64,000 nt of DNA. Origin: Bathynomus jamesi. Its lineage: Eukaryota > Arthropoda > Malacostraca > Isopoda > Cirolanidae. Numbering within the stretch: the first letter of the stretch is position 1; each line of letters begins with the position of its first letter. Made by a program: the position numbers and the translations under genes. Positions 20,439 to 32,026 of this stretch are shown here, one piece after another. The notes beneath the pieces were generated by a model. It was not told where the DNA came from, did no database searches, and saw only the letters and a program-made list of their open reading frames with translations. The stretch is from NCBI GenBank assembly GCA_023014485.1, contig JAJOZX010009443.1, forward strand, positions 1 to 64,000, written 5' to 3'.

Positions 20439-21637
20439 CTGGTCAAAAAAAGAAACGCAATTAGCTTGCATATGGTGTAAAATTTAAGTTGTTAGTGGTA
20501 TTATCACAGTTTCAAGATTATGGTTAAATGTTTGTTCAAATCTTTTAAAGCCACTTAGTGCATGTTTTTAAACCTGACTAATCCCGGCTAAGACGCCATT
20601 TTGTTACAAACAATAAACAGAGATTAAATTGAATGTATTCTTTATGAAGGCATGCATTTTTTCTTTGACTTCACAGAATACACACTGCCCGTTGAGAAAA
20701 CCAAACTTTTTCCCGCGATTGAGGCATGCCACGACTCTCAGAGGTCAACAGAGGTCGTGCCTTGGGCATGTTGGATGCAGGCATGTCTGCTGTCCAAGTT
20801 GCACAACGAATGCATGTGCATCCCAGCACAATCTCTAGGCTTGTTAGACGGTACAATGCCACAGGAAGTGTTCAGGACCTGCCAAGACGTGAGCGACCTC
20901 GTGTGACGACCCAACGCCAGGATCGCCACATTGTACTGCAGCACCTGCGTCATCGGCAGCGGAATGCTCGTCAGACAGCCAGAGACACCTGGTATCCACA
21001 ACAACAGAATTAGTGACCAGACCGTCAGAAACCAACTCCGTAATGCAGGACTCCGATCCCGCAGGCCTTACAGAGGTCCTTTTCTCACTGATGCAAGAAG
21101 GCAACGACGCCTGCAATGGGCCTATCAGCACCGTGACCTATCGTGGGCCTATCAGCTCTGACTTCCCAGCGCTACAGGGATGAGATTCTTCACCCACATG
21201 TTCTTCCATTCATGAAGCAACATCCAGAATTGGTGCTCCTGCAACAGGACAATGCCAGACCTCATGCAGCCAGGATAGTGCAGGCGTACCTGCAGGGACA
21301 ACAGGTGCAGACCTTACCATGGCCAGCCTTCAGCCCAGACATGTCACCGATAGAGCACGCATGGGATGAACTTGAACGGCGAGTTCGCAGACGTCAGCAT
21401 CAGCCGCAGAACATCAGGGAACTGACCAATGCAATTATTGAAGAGTGGAGGGCCATCCCTGTTGCTTTCCTGCAGAGACTGTTGAGGTCGATGAGGGCCA
21501 GACTCCAAGCCTGCATTGTGGCTAGGGGTGGCCATACGCGTTATTGACTGTTTGTTATGTTAAAGAATCATTTACTATATACTGAGTCCTCATGTTTATT
21601 AATAAATCTCAAAAATTGCGTTTCTTTTTTTGACCAG
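20439..21637 (+). mobile_element. Tc1-like element with intact ends
   Basis: Inverted repeats of about 22 bp, CTGGTCAAAAAAAGAAACGC and its complement, lie in TA repeats. The element is 1,199 bp with a transposase in one orientation and an internal deletion that removes the first catalytic region. It is not folded, unlike many neighbours. Confidence 0.9.
20726..21547 (+). pseudogene. Tc1-like transposase (DD34E), deleted and frameshifted
   Basis: Starts MPRLSEVNRGRALGMLDAGM with a helix-turn-helix (VHPSTISRLVRRYNATG) and continues, after one frameshift, with RISDQTVRNQLRNAGLRSRR. About 120 residues with the first catalytic D are deleted near 21143-21167. The C-terminal part keeps LQQDNARPHAARIV (second D) and FSPDMSPIEHAWDELERR (catalytic E, 34 residues after the D), ending ARGGHTRY and TGA. 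Confidence 0.88.
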
Positions 21638-21650
21638 TATATATATATAT

Positions 21651-23799
21651 TGCAACCTCGCAGATGTTCCGTGCGTCGGCCTCTCTTCACACGGCATGAT
21701 GAGCATGACCTTGCTGATCGGAGACCATGCTGATTCTCATTGAATCTTTCTCATTTCTCCAAAAAGGCAGAGAGCGTCTCTCTGACTTCTTTCTGGTTTA
21801 ACTTTACTTGTTCTAATGCTATCCTGAACAGAGGAGTCTTTCAGAAGGTACCGTTCCCATCCAACTCCTGATTCTCACTCGGCTTATATTTGTGGCCGGA
21901 ATCATGCAAAATCTGTTCTTCGAATCGCCAAAAATTCCTTCATCAGACAAAAGTGTGAAACCCTATCCAATTCTACGAGTAATTCTTCTCGCTCTTTCTG
22001 GCACCTAGCTAAAAACCTCTTCAACAACTTTACTTCCTCCTCTTTTCCATATCGATGGCTCAGTTGCCGTTTCTTCTCCTGACAAAGCTGAACTCTTCGC
22101 TCACACGTTGGCTTCCAACTCAACCATGGACAATTCCGAAGCTGTTCCTCCATCTCCTCCACCCTCTGACTCATTATGTCAAAGTTAGAATCTCTTCCAA
22201 AGATGTTCTTTGCACTATCTGGGCTTAACTCTAGGAAGGCGTACAGTCCTGCTAGTGTTCTTCCTGTTGTTCTTAAGAACTGTGCTTCAGTGCTGACATC
22301 CTGCCAAGGCAAAGTCTTTCGTCTTTCTCTCTCATTTGGTACTTTTCTTTCCTGTTGAAAGTTCCTTTCATTCAGCCTGTCCCAAAGAAGGGTAACCGCT
22401 GTCAACCCTCCAACTATCGTCCAACTGCTTTGACTTCTTGCCTTTCCAGAGTTTTTGAATCTATCCCTAATAGGAAGATTCTTAAACACCTTTCTACTCG
22501 CATTCTTCTTTCGGATCGTTAGTATGGGTTCCGCAAGAGACGCTCGACAGGCGATCTTCTCGCATCTCTCTCTGACTCTTGGTCATTCTCCTTTCGGAAT
22601 TTCGGTGAAACTTTTGCTATTGCGCTATACATATCGAGAGCTTTTGATAAGAGTCTGGCACAAATCTTTAATCTCCAAACTGCCCTCCTTCGGTTTCTAT
22701 CCTTCTATCTATACCTTCATCTCTAATTTCCTTTCTGGACGATCTATAGTTGCGGCTGTAAATGACCACTGTTGTTCTCCTAAAGCTATCACCAGTGGTG
22801 TTCCTCAGGGTTCTGTCCTGTTACCGACTCTCTTTCCTTCATTCATCATGATCTTTTAATTCGCACTTCCTATCCTATTCACTCTTATACTGATGATTCC
22901 ACTCTTCACTTTTCCACCCGCTTCCCGAAGCATCCCTCTCAACAGTCACTCCACGATTCGCGTGGGGCGGCTATGGAGCACCTGACCTCTGATCTTTCTG
23001 CTATTTCTGATTGGGGCAGAGAAAACCTTGTGGCTTTCAATGCCTCAAAAACTCGGTTCCTTCATCTGTCTGTTCGTCACAATTTTCCACACGACTATCC
23101 CCCTACCTTCAACAACACACAACTGAATCCTTCTTCTTCTCTTAACATTCTTGGTGTTTCTTTTTCTTGTAATGTTTCCTGGAAAGATCACGTATACAGT
23201 ACTCCCTTTCTAAAACAGCTTCTAGGAGGTCAGGAGTGCTGTACCGCCTCCGCAGTTTCTTCACCCCCGCTTAGTTGCTGTCTCTGTACAGGGGTCTTAT
23301 CCGCCCCCTCTGTATGGAGTATGCTTCTCATGTATGGGGTGGCTCAACCCACAAAGCCGTACTTGACCGGGTGAAATCAAAGACTTTTCATCTCATCATT
23401 TCCCCGCCTCTTACTGACTGTCTTCAATCTCTCTCTCTCTTCGCCATCGCTATTATAACAGACACTGCTCTTCTGGACTCTCTGCCTGCATGCCTCCTTT
23501 AAGGAGCGCATGCAGCACCAGACTTTTGACACTTTCTCATTCCTTTTCTGTCCAACTCTTTAACGCAAGGGTTAATCAGTATTTTCAATCTTTCATCTAC
23601 TCAACCGGTGAGCTCTGGAACAACCTTCCTCAATCCATCTTCCCCCCCCCCCGTCTATGACCACCAATCTTTCAAACACAGTGTCTAGGCATTTCGAAAA
23701 CCCTGGACCTTGATTTTGGCTTTCTTCTTCTATGGAGGGGGGGGGGGCGCTTCTGCGGACATTTGCCCTTGGCCCCTCCTTCCTGCATAAAAAAAATAT
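21651..23799 (+). mobile_element. Jockey-like non-LTR retrotransposon, 5'-truncated
   Basis: A C/T-rich LINE sequence running from a TA tract into reverse transcriptase motifs and ending in an A-rich tail at about 23790. Poly-A at the end and truncation at the start are typical of reverse transcription from the 3' end. The distal 3' part recurs at 35320-35905 (+) and 44940-45290 (-). It abuts, and may have inserted into, the minus-strand CR1/L2 copy that starts at 23800. Confidence 0.75.
22370..23502 (+). pseudogene. Jockey-like reverse transcriptase fragment
   Basis: Motifs in order, over several frames: PVPKKGNRCQPSNYRPTALT, LLSDRQYGFRKRRSTGD, SGVPQGSVL (near 22795), YTDDSTLH (catalytic aspartates, near 22886), NLVAFNASKTRFLHLS, LNILGVSF and LLSLYRGLIRPLCMEYASHV. 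Many frameshifts and stops. The N-terminal endonuclease was not recognised upstream of 22370. Confidence 0.8.
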
Positions 23800-23956
23800 A
23801 TTCTGGTGAAATGTGATGTCAGTGACGCCGGTGACGCCGGTCTATAGTTCTTTGCTTAAGATCGGTCTCCTCCTTTATATATTGTGACAATATTCGCCAT
23901 CTTCAGGATACTTGGCATTTCTCCTGTGTCCGGAGAACTTTTCCATATCCAATACA

Positions 23957-24155
23957 CAAAGCTGGGCACTTGCGGTTTTTTTTGCGGTACTGCGGTACTA
24001 CCGCACTACCAAACCGGTACCGCATAACGCAGTACCGCAAAGGATCACTGAAAGTACAGGCTGTACTTTCAGCGATCCTTTGCGGTACTGCGTTATGCGG
24101 TACCGGTTTGGTAGTGCGGTAGTACCGCAAAAAAAAACGCAAGTGCCCAGCTTTG
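23957..24155. mobile_element. Fully palindromic hAT-type MITE
   Basis: A 199-bp element nearly perfectly palindromic over its whole length: arms CAAAGCTGGGCACTTGCG to about 24055, then the complement. It is rich in GCGGTACTGCGGTACTACC-like units. The flanks CCAATACA and CCAGTACA are an 8-bp TSD with one mismatch, supporting hAT. It interrupts the LINE copy. Confidence 0.85.
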
Positions 24156-25615
24156 CCAGTACAGTGGTGTAGCTATTTCATTTTTACGGATTTTAATCAC
24201 CAAGGCGTCCTATTTGCCCGAATCTGCAGCCGAATGTGATTAAATTTACCCTATAGCTAACACTATCTTTCGTGGCAAAATCAAATTGAAAATATTTTCT
24301 CTCTGCAGCCTTTTTTCAAAGAATGTATTGCGAGATCAGAGACCACTGTCACTTTTTGGGGTACTGAAAACAGATTCATATTGAGCTCTCAATATTTCGG
24401 ATATTTCTTTCAAATCGTCGGTTCGTTTATTATTTTCTACCCATTAAGGCCCAATGGCGAGGCGAGGTTTTGTTTTTCTTTTCGCAAAGTTATAGAAGTA
24501 TTTTGGGTTTTCCTTTATTACTTTTACCGCATCTTTCTCTTCCCTCTTTGAGGGAAGGATAAACCTTGAGGGATAAAATGTATTTCTTCATCAACTCTCT
24601 TTAGCTTTTCTTGTATCATTTTTCTGTTATTATTTTCCGTGCAGTTTATTAATTTTGTAGCTACTCTCTTTTGCGAAATATCGCTCACTTTTGACTCTCG
24701 AATTAATTCCTCTTTCCTTCTTTTTTGGAACATTTTTCTAACATTTCCAGCATCATTTCTTCTAAATTATAAGCACCTCTTCAGTTGTTTTGTCAATGAA
24801 AACGGTTTTTCAGTCTATTTGTTATATTTTAAGTTTTTAACAGATTTCTTCCCAATTTGTGGTCTTAGAACTAAAGTTAAAAACCTCAAATTTGTTTCTC
24901 TTTGGTGTGTGCATTTTTTTTAAGGTTGTCGCATACATGCCATTATTCATTGCTTGAAATGTTTGTATAATGCACCTTCAGCTTTCAACAATAAAGAATT
25001 ACTGAATTGTGCTTCATAACATTTCTGTCCTTGGCTTTGGAGTGTCATTTTTTGGACCATGAGGTCTAACAATGTATTGATGCCCATATTATCTTATAAT
25101 ATCTTATAAGATCTTATACACTTGAATTAAGTCACCTCTCAAACTCTTCTTTCTGGTTTCATCATAACTAGTTCATTTTTTCAATATCAGGAAATTGGGT
25201 AAAAAAAAAACAGGAGGATTTTTGACTCCTGCCAGGAGTTGAATTTGGTACAAAAGACAAACAAACTCCTGTTTAAAACAGGAGGGTTGGCATGTCTGCT
25301 GTCGTCATATTAGTTGATATTTCGATAATGTTGTGGTCAGATATAATTGTTGGGGTTATTTTTATGCCATCAATTAGGTGGTGGTTGTTCGTGAATACCA
25401 GATCAAAGCAGCTACTTTTTCTGGTGTTTTGTTATTTATGTTAAACGCGTTAAAGCCATCAACATGTGTACGTATGTATGTATGTATATATGCGGCACAG
25501 CTACCTTTTCGTCCCTGTTTAGTCGGCTTGTAGTAATTATAGCCATCGATTTGCATCTCTATTTTATCTATACAGTACTCGGTTTTCACAGTCTCCTTGG
25601 CAGTCTTGAAGATGT

Positions 25616-26044
25616 GAGGGGTCGCGCGTCTTAAGATACCTAAGCGCCACCACAGGCGAAAACGTGTTTTTGATAGATATCACTATTTTCACCCTTCCTC
25701 TATCGCGTGGTTTGGGTTATAATGACCTTACGACACGAAGTATGGTTGAAAACCTGATGAAGCGAACTACTTTTTTCACCTCTATCGCCAGCCAAAAGTT
25801 CACCCAAAGTTCGGCATAATAAGAAAATCAAAAAATTAAAAAATATATATATAAAATATGAAAATCTATTCCAAAAACTCATCAACATCTTCATTAGCAT
25901 ACTTAGAACTCTAATTCAGCCAAAAATGAACGTTCTAGCTCAATTAATAACAGATACTATTGCCAGAATATTGCTGAACTTTGGAGGCGATTTCTGACGA
26001 ATTTTAATTTTGGCGCTTAGGTACCTTAAGACGCGGGATCCTTC
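25616..26044. mobile_element. MITE with 30-bp TIR inside LINE copy 2
   Basis: Ends GAGGGGTCGCGCGTCTTAAG and the complement of CTTAAGACGCGGGATCCTTC share about 30 bp including CGCGTCTTAAG and ACCTAAGCGCCA. Comparison with the intact LINE at 7890-7910 shows the insertion point. ATGT occurs on both sides and may be the target duplication. Superfamily uncertain (possibly Mutator-like). Confidence 0.75.
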
Positions 26045-26267
26045 ATGTGTGTTCTGTGAGGCACGCGATGTCAGCATTTGTTTTATCAATAAGTCCTTTC
26101 ATGCATGAAACTTGGGTGGAGTGGTTCGGTTTGAGCCCTTGAATATTTGCCGACACAATATTTATGCGTTGTTCTTTGCGCATTCCAAATTGGTTATCTT
26201 TCAGTGTCGCATGTTTCGTAGCCCTTTGGTCCTCCGGGAAAGTTCCATTTCCGTTTTCCCGTTTTGA

Positions 26268-26337
26268 AGTGTCCCAAAAGTCCTACGCTATTTCTTGTAA
26301 GAAGTAGACAAGAAATAGATTCAGACTTTTGGGACAT
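26268..26337. mobile_element. 70-bp mariner-type palindrome
   Basis: TGTCCCAAAAGTC and GACTTTTGGGACA face each other around CTATTTCTTGT/ACAAGAAATAG. The ends resemble mariner termini without the leading CAGGG. It lies between the LINE copy and a (TATC)n/(TA)n tract. Confidence 0.65.
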
Positions 26338-26391
26338 TATATATCTATCTATCTATCTATATATATATATATATATAATATAATATATATA

Positions 26392-26480
26392 TATGCCCAC
26401 ACCAGGAATCGAACCCACCACTTCTTGAGAAGAAGGTAAGGGCGTTGACCATAACGGTACAAGGTACTAATACAACCTGG
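26392..26480 (-). repeat. tRNA-derived fragment
   Basis: On the minus strand: GTGGGTTCGATTCCTGG as B box and T arm, CTTCTTCTCAAGAAG as an anticodon-arm-like hairpin, and a weak A box. Likely a SINE remnant and not a working tRNA gene. Confidence 0.5.
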
Positions 26481-26654
26481 CATACATTTCAATACTAGAA
26501 GGAACGCGCAACGCTTTCGCGTCCAAAGGTGTTTTCCGTACTAACCTCTTTGCACTCGAGGTAATGGCGGCATTTCATTCAAATCTCTACCGTAACACAG
26601 GGTAGCCATAAATGGAACATCACGCGTAAACACGCACAATTTCGCTTAATGCAA

Positions 26655-26735
26655 AAATGTCCCCACCAAGATTCGAACTCAACACCTCTTAACTAGGAAG
26701 TAAAGGCGCTCATCATTACGCACCACCAATAATGA
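26655..26735 (-). repeat. tRNA-derived fragment
   Basis: On the minus strand: TTGAGTTCGAATCTTGGTGG forms a T-arm/B-box-like block with upstream GGTGGTGCGTAATGATGAGC as a possible A box. Related to the fragment at 26392-26480 in spacing and in the following GGGACATTTTTGCAT. Confidence 0.45.
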
Positions 26736-27169
26736 ACAAAGGCGATGCATATTTATTACCATGAAATCATAAAATGCGTTTTATTATAATAAATTTAAGT
26801 TAAAAAAAAAAATTTCAAAAGGGGTCGGGAAAATTTCACATTCCGAAAGAATCTTTGGAAGAGGAACCTTTTTGGGTACGAAAGATTTCAATGAAACTGT
26901 CATTGCATAGATTGCAGGGCGGAAGGGGGCAATTAGTATGGAAAACACACCCGCACTCAAAAGCGTCGCGTGTCCCTCGGGTGCTGAAATATCTACCAGG
27001 TTGTACTAACTTCTAATTTTTCCTCAAACGGTGCTGGTTCGAATTCTGGTGAGAGACTTTCTGCATTATATTATGTAAATTCGCGCGCGTTTCTGAATGA
27101 TTATATATATATATATATATATATATATCAAAGCTATTGACTTCTCCTTAGGGAACCGGAGCTTACAGA
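26736..27169. other. Spacer with (TA)n at 27101-27128
   Basis: AT-rich; a T-arm-like CTGGTTCGAATTCTGG at about 27045 may be another tRNA-derived scrap. Nothing else recognised. Confidence 0.55.
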
Positions 27170-27663
27170 TGAAAAGAAGGATCAACACAACGGCAAACAT
27201 TTTCATTTATTTGTACATCAGACGTTTCGACAAATCTTTTGTCATCATCAGTGAGTTAAGTCTTAAAACCTTAAAACAAAATTGAAAGTGAAAGTTACAT
27301 CAATACAATATTAAGACCATTAAAATTAAAACCTTAAAGCAAAATGAAAATTGCATCAATACAAAATTAAAAACATTAAATTTCATCACTATAAAAATAA
27401 ATTAAATTAAATTTCATCACTATAAAACTAAATTAAATTACCTCAATAGGTAAATACACAATGTTTACATCCACCTCCATACTTGGCAAAGTCTAAGAGG
27501 ACACTAGGTGGTCAGAGGATTAGAAAGGGTATATCTGTGAAACACGGTTGGTTGTCAAAAGAGTCGTAATTTGTAGGATGAGCTATTATTATTAAGGGAG
27601 GTTTGTTTCTATAGATGTACAAAGATTCTAAAATTCGGAGTTCTGTAAGGTTATTGGATCTAG

Positions 27664-29020
27664 TTAAAATTTCAAACTGAGTTTTGTGAAGGGGATGGTC
27701 GTTTCATCACTGTGGTTTCTAATTGCGGATTGTGGAGGGCTACTGAGGGGACGGTTGGTACGGACTGACAAGCCCAAATGTTGAGAAAGGCGCACCTCCA
27801 GTTGGAGTTGAGTGCTGCCAATATACGCAGCCTTACAGCTGTCGCACGTGTATTTGTAAACAACATTGGCATACAGTTTTGGGGAATTCATCTTTGAACT
27901 TTAAAAAAATTTGATAATTTAAGTGGGTTGACGAAGGCGAATCTAAATTTATTTGGGATAACTAGACTTGAGTAGTTTGGACAATTCACCTCGAATACGC
28001 AATGATAAATAACCATAAAAAGGTAATTTAATATATCTGGTTTCTTTTTGTACTGTAGTTACGGGGAGTTTAGTATCAAAAGTGTTATTTAAAAATTTCT
28101 TTAATTGGTTATCGAATAGATGAGAAGGGTAGTAATTGTTAATAAAGTACTGTTTTAAAAATTTAAATTCTTCGTTTAACGAAAAGTAATCCGAACAAAT
28201 ACGGTAACTTCTTGTTAATAATGTTACTATAGCACTAATCTTATATTTATAAAACATACAACTTAAATAATTGGTTCCCAAGCCAGTAAAAGTTTGTTTC
28301 CGAAATAGTGAAGTATGGAACTTATTATGGGCCCGTTTAACTAAAACATCCAGGAAAGGTAAACTATTATTTGTTTCGTTTTCACACGTGTACTTAATGT
28401 TACTATGTTGTTTATTAAGATAATCAAGAAAAGTTTTACGTGTGAAGGATGGTTAAATATTAAGAAAGTGTCATCCACGTATCTTCTGTAATATATGGGT
28501 TTAAAACTACTAGGACAATTTTTCAACCAAATTTCTTCGTAATGGCAAAGAAATGCATTTGCTAGTGTTGGGCTTAACGGGGAACCCATAGCTACCCCAT
28601 CAATTTGGCTGTAAAGGTTGCTATTAATAAGAAAAGATTATCAAAACACACTATTTCGAGAAGGTTTTTAAATTGAGTCTGAGTGAGGCCATTAATAAGA
28701 GTATTATCAGTAGTGAATAACTTATTTAGTATGATATTTAATGTTTCTTTTAACGGGATATTAGTAAACAATGATGAGACATCAAAACTGGCCATAGTAA
28801 GAGAATCGGCATGATTGATCTCTTTTATCTCTTTAGCAAAATCAAACGAGTTGTTAATAGAATAATCATTAAAGGTGAGTTTTGAAAGCAAGGGAACGAA
28901 GAATTTGGCTAAGTTATAATTGAATGTACCACATGCCGAAAGAATAGGTCTTAGTGGGAAGTTTGGCTTGTGGACTTTAGGTAAACCATATAGAATTCCT
29001 GGATTAGAAGTGGAGAGCAT
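27664..29020 (-). pseudogene. PLE reverse transcriptase + GIY-YIG nuclease, minus arm
   Basis: In order on the minus strand: SNPGILYGLPKVHKPNFPLR, TMASFDVSSLFTNIPLKETL, GSPLSPTLANAFLCHYEEIW, YYRRYVDDTFLIF (catalytic aspartates), then YTCDSCKAAYIGSTQLQLEV and RLSQHLGLSVRTNRP (GIY-YIG nuclease with a CxxC pair). Four or more frameshifts split it. The N-terminal RT part is missing because the fold junction lies at 29010. Confidence 0.87.
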
Positions 29021-29029
29021 CTCTTTTAA

Positions 29030-30810
29030 GAATTTTTACAATTTTAAACCCCATAAGGTGTTTTCTCCCCTCTTTAATAAGCAAGATTTTAAAATTCTTA
29101 ATAATTTGAAAAAGGATAACTCTGTCATCATTACAAACCGGATAAGGGTAAAGGAGTAGTGCTGATTGATTCAACAGTTTACATAAATAGAATGGAGACA
29201 ATTTTGTCGGATACGTCTAAATTTAAAAGGGTAAAAGAGAATGTTCTGTCTAAATTACTAAAACTCGAAGATAAACTTAATAGGTGTTTGCGTAAATTAA
29301 AAAATAGTAATATTATTGCTGACAATACATACAATTTTTTATTGCTTCTGGTTCTAATCCAGGAATTCTATATGGTTTACCTAAAGTCCACAAGCCAAAC
29401 TTCCCACTAAGACCTATTCTTTCGGCATGTGGTACATTCAATTATAACTTAGCCAAATTCTTCGTTCCCTTGCTTTCAAAACTCACCTTTAATGATTATT
29501 CTATAACAACTCGTTTGATTTTGCTAAAGAGATAAAAGAGATCAATCATGCCGATTCTCTTACTATGGCCAGTTTTGATGTCTCATCATTGTTTACTAAT
29601 GTCCCGTTAAAAGAAACATTAAATATCATACTAAATAAGTTATTCACTACTGATAATACTCTTATTAATGGCCTCACTCAGACTCAATTTAAAAACCTTC
29701 TCGAAATAGTGTGTTTTGATAATCTTTTCTTATTTAATAGCAACCTTTACAGCCAAATTGATGGGGTAGCTATGGGTTCCCCGTTAAGCCCAACACTAGC
29801 AAATGCATTTCTTTGCCATTACGAAGAAATTTGGTTGAAAAATTGTCCTAGTAGTTTTAAACCCATATATTACAGAAGATACGTGGATGACACTTTCTTA
29901 ATATTTAACCATCCTTCACACGTAAAACTTTTTCTTGATTATCTTAATAAACAACATAGTAACATTAAGTACACGTGTGAAAACGAAACAAATATAGTTT
30001 ACCTTTCCTGGATGTTTTAGTTAAACGGGCCCATAATAAGTTCCATACTTCACTATTTCGGAAACAAACTTTTACTGGCTTGGGAACCAATTATTTAAGT
30101 TGTATGTTTTATAAATATAAGATTAGTGCTATAGTAACATTATTAACAAGAAGTTACCGTATTTGTTCGGATTACTTTTCGTTAAACGAAGAATTTAAAT
30201 TTTTAAAACAGTACTTTATTAACAATTACTACCTTCTCATCTATTCGATAACCAATTAAAGAAATTTTTAAATAACACTTTTGATACTAAACTCCCCGTA
30301 ACTACAGTACAAAAGAAACACAGATATATTAAATTACCTTTTTATGGTTATTTATCATTGCGTATTCGAGGTGAATTGTCCAAACTACTCAAGTCTAGTT
30401 ATCCCCAAATAAATTTTAGATTCGCCTTCGTCAACCCACTTAAATTATCAAATTTTTTAAAGTTCAAAGATGAATTCCCCAAAACTGTATGCCCCAATGT
30501 TGTTTACAAATACACGTGCGACAGCTGTAAGGCTGCGTATATTGGCAGCACTCAACTCCAACTGGAGGTGCGCCTTTCTCAACATTTGGGCTTGTCAGTC
30601 CGTACCAACCGTCCCCTCAGTAGCCCTCCACAATCCGCAATTAGAAACCACAGTGATGAAAACGACCATCCCCTTCACAAAACTCAGTTTGAAATTTTAA
30701 CTAGATCCAATAACCTTACAGAACTCCGAATTTTAGAATCTTTGTACATCTATAGAAACAAACCCTCCCTTAATAATAATAGCTCATCCTACAAATTACG
30801 ACTCTTTTGA
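29030..30810 (+). pseudogene. PLE reverse transcriptase + GIY-YIG nuclease, plus arm
   Basis: Starts earlier in the gene than the minus arm: NLKKDNSVIIT, then in another frame VLIDSTVYINRMETILSDTS, then the same RT blocks (SLFTNVPLKETL, GVAMGSPLSPTLANAFLCHY, RYVDDTFLIF) and nuclease (YKYTCDSCKAAYIGST, RLSQHLG) to the end SSSYKLRLF and TGA at 30808-30810. The nuclease frame is intact for 150 codons. The RT is frameshifted near 29150, 29350 and 30005. Confidence 0.88.
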
Positions 30811-31119
30811 CAACCAACCGTGTTTCACAGATATACCCTTTCTAATCCTCTGACCACCTAGTGTCCTCTTAGACTTTGCCAAGTATGGAGGTGGATGTAA
30901 ACATTGTGTATTTACCTATTGAGGTAATTTAATTTTAGTTTTTATAGTGATGAAATTTAATTTAATTTTAGTTTTTATAGTGATGAAATTTAAATGTTTT
31001 TAATTTTGTATTGATGCAATTTTCATTTTGCTTTAAGGTTTTAATTTTAATGGTCTTAATATTGTATTGATGTAACTTTCACTTTTCAATTTTGTTTTAA
31101 GGTTTTAAGACTTAACTCA

Positions 31120-31147
31120 CTGATGATGACAAAAGATTTGTCGAAAC
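31120..31147 (+). ncRNA. Hammerhead-ribozyme-like motif at PLE-A 3' end
   Basis: CTGATGA, a possible 6-bp stem GACAAA/TTTGTC, then CGAAAC follow the order of a hammerhead core, with one extra base after CTGATGA. PLEs are known to carry hammerhead motifs in their terminal repeats. A mirror copy is at 27225-27251 on the minus strand. Activity is not established. Confidence 0.5.
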
Positions 31148-31217
31148 GTCTGATGTACAAATAAATGAAAATGTTTGCCGTTGTGTTGATCCTTCTTTTC
31201 ATATATATATATATATA

Positions 31218-31787
31218 TAGGGTGTCCGAGAATTATCTGTACAATTTTTGGCTGTTATTAAAGTCAACCATGAAGTGTAGAAATTCCAGTGTTGTCCCAT
31301 TTTACAGAGAATCTCTAAGTTTTTTCTGATACCAAGTTTTGACAAGTTTTTTAGAAATTCCAGTGTGTCCGAAAATTACCTGTACAATTTCATCTTTTAA
31401 TAAAATTCTTGATAACACACGTAAAATTCTTAAACAAGATTATTTAGAATCTGTATTTTCAAAAGTTTCTTTTATTAAAGTAACGTTGTTACAAACATTC
31501 GATATGTGCACCATCAGTGATTCGCAAAACATCCAATCGATACTCCAAATGTTGCCATGTACGCTGCAGCATATCCACATCAATTCGCTCAGTAGCAGCT
31601 GTGATTCTTGCTTTTAAATCATCAATGTCTGTCACCCGCGTACATTTCTAAAAAACTTGTCAAAACGTGGTATCAGAAAAAACTTAATGAGATTCTCTGT
31701 AAAATGGGACAACACTGGAATTTCTACACTTCATGGTTGACTTTTAATAACAGCCAAAAATTGTACAGATAATGCTCGGACACCCGG
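31218..31787. mobile_element. Nested-terminus mariner derivative, copy 2 (reversed)
   Basis: Same architecture as 19263-19829 but with the transposase fragment on the minus strand. Ends read TAGGGTGTCCGAGAATTATC and the complement of CGGACACCCGG, both with one substitution. The inner, older terminus (GTGTGTCCGAAAATTACCTG) lies near 31361-31385. Confidence 0.87.
31489..31635 (-). pseudogene. Mariner transposase C-terminal fragment
   Basis: Same 49-codon fragment as at 19412-19558, in reverse orientation, with stop at 31489-31491 and one residue changed (TAATERID). It lacks catalytic residues. Confidence 0.72.
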
Positions 31788-31794
31788 TATGTGT

Positions 31795-31990
31795 GCATAT
31801 ATATATATATTATATAATATATATATTATATAATAATATATATATATATATATATAATATATATATATATATAATATATATATATAATATATATATATAT
31901 ATATAATATATATACACACACATACATACATACATATATATATATATATACATACATATATATATATATAAAGATTCTTCCTAGAGCATC

Positions 31991-32025
<35 letters not shown>
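31795..32025. repeat. Compound (TA)n, CATA and (GA)n tract
   Basis: TA-rich repeats to about 31970, then (GA)n at 31993-32024. Confidence 0.95.

Positions 32026-32026
<1 letters not shown>

Larger units (their letters stand above)
23800..26267 (-). mobile_element. CR1/L2-type LINE, copy 2, with two nested MITEs
   Basis: On the minus strand this matches the copy at 7141-10870 from the start of the endonuclease to the middle of RT. It has MRKEQRINIVSANIQGL near 26190, QGDCENTEYCIDK near 25590, ENPKYFYNFAKRKTKPRLAIG near 24500 and SILKMANIV near 23900. Two MITEs (23957-24155 and 25616-26044) interrupt it. Frames are broken throughout. It ends abruptly at both sides, so it is truncated. Confidence 0.8.
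27170..31197. mobile_element. Head-to-head inverted Penelope-like element (PLE-A)
   Basis: Left arm 27170-29010 (minus) and right arm 29350-31197 (plus) are inverted copies of about 1.84 kb with very few differences. The loop 29011-29349 is extra 5' sequence of the right arm. Both arms hold RT and GIY-YIG nuclease remains, with 3' ends outward. Each outer end carries a hammerhead-like motif and the same terminal sequence (GTTGATCCTTCTTTTCAT). PLEs are retroelements of telomere-associated or internal sites with RT related to telomerase. Confidence 0.88.

Noticed and set aside
22176..22489. 195-codon minus-strand frame overlapping 21902-22489
   Set aside because: Antisense to the Jockey-like LINE, whose motifs are on the plus strand.
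27170..31197. Pure assembly or sequencing fold-back artefact
   Set aside because: Not fully excluded, but the arms differ by independent mutations, the plus arm has unique 5' sequence in the loop, and other folded families recur with shared junctions and TA flanks.
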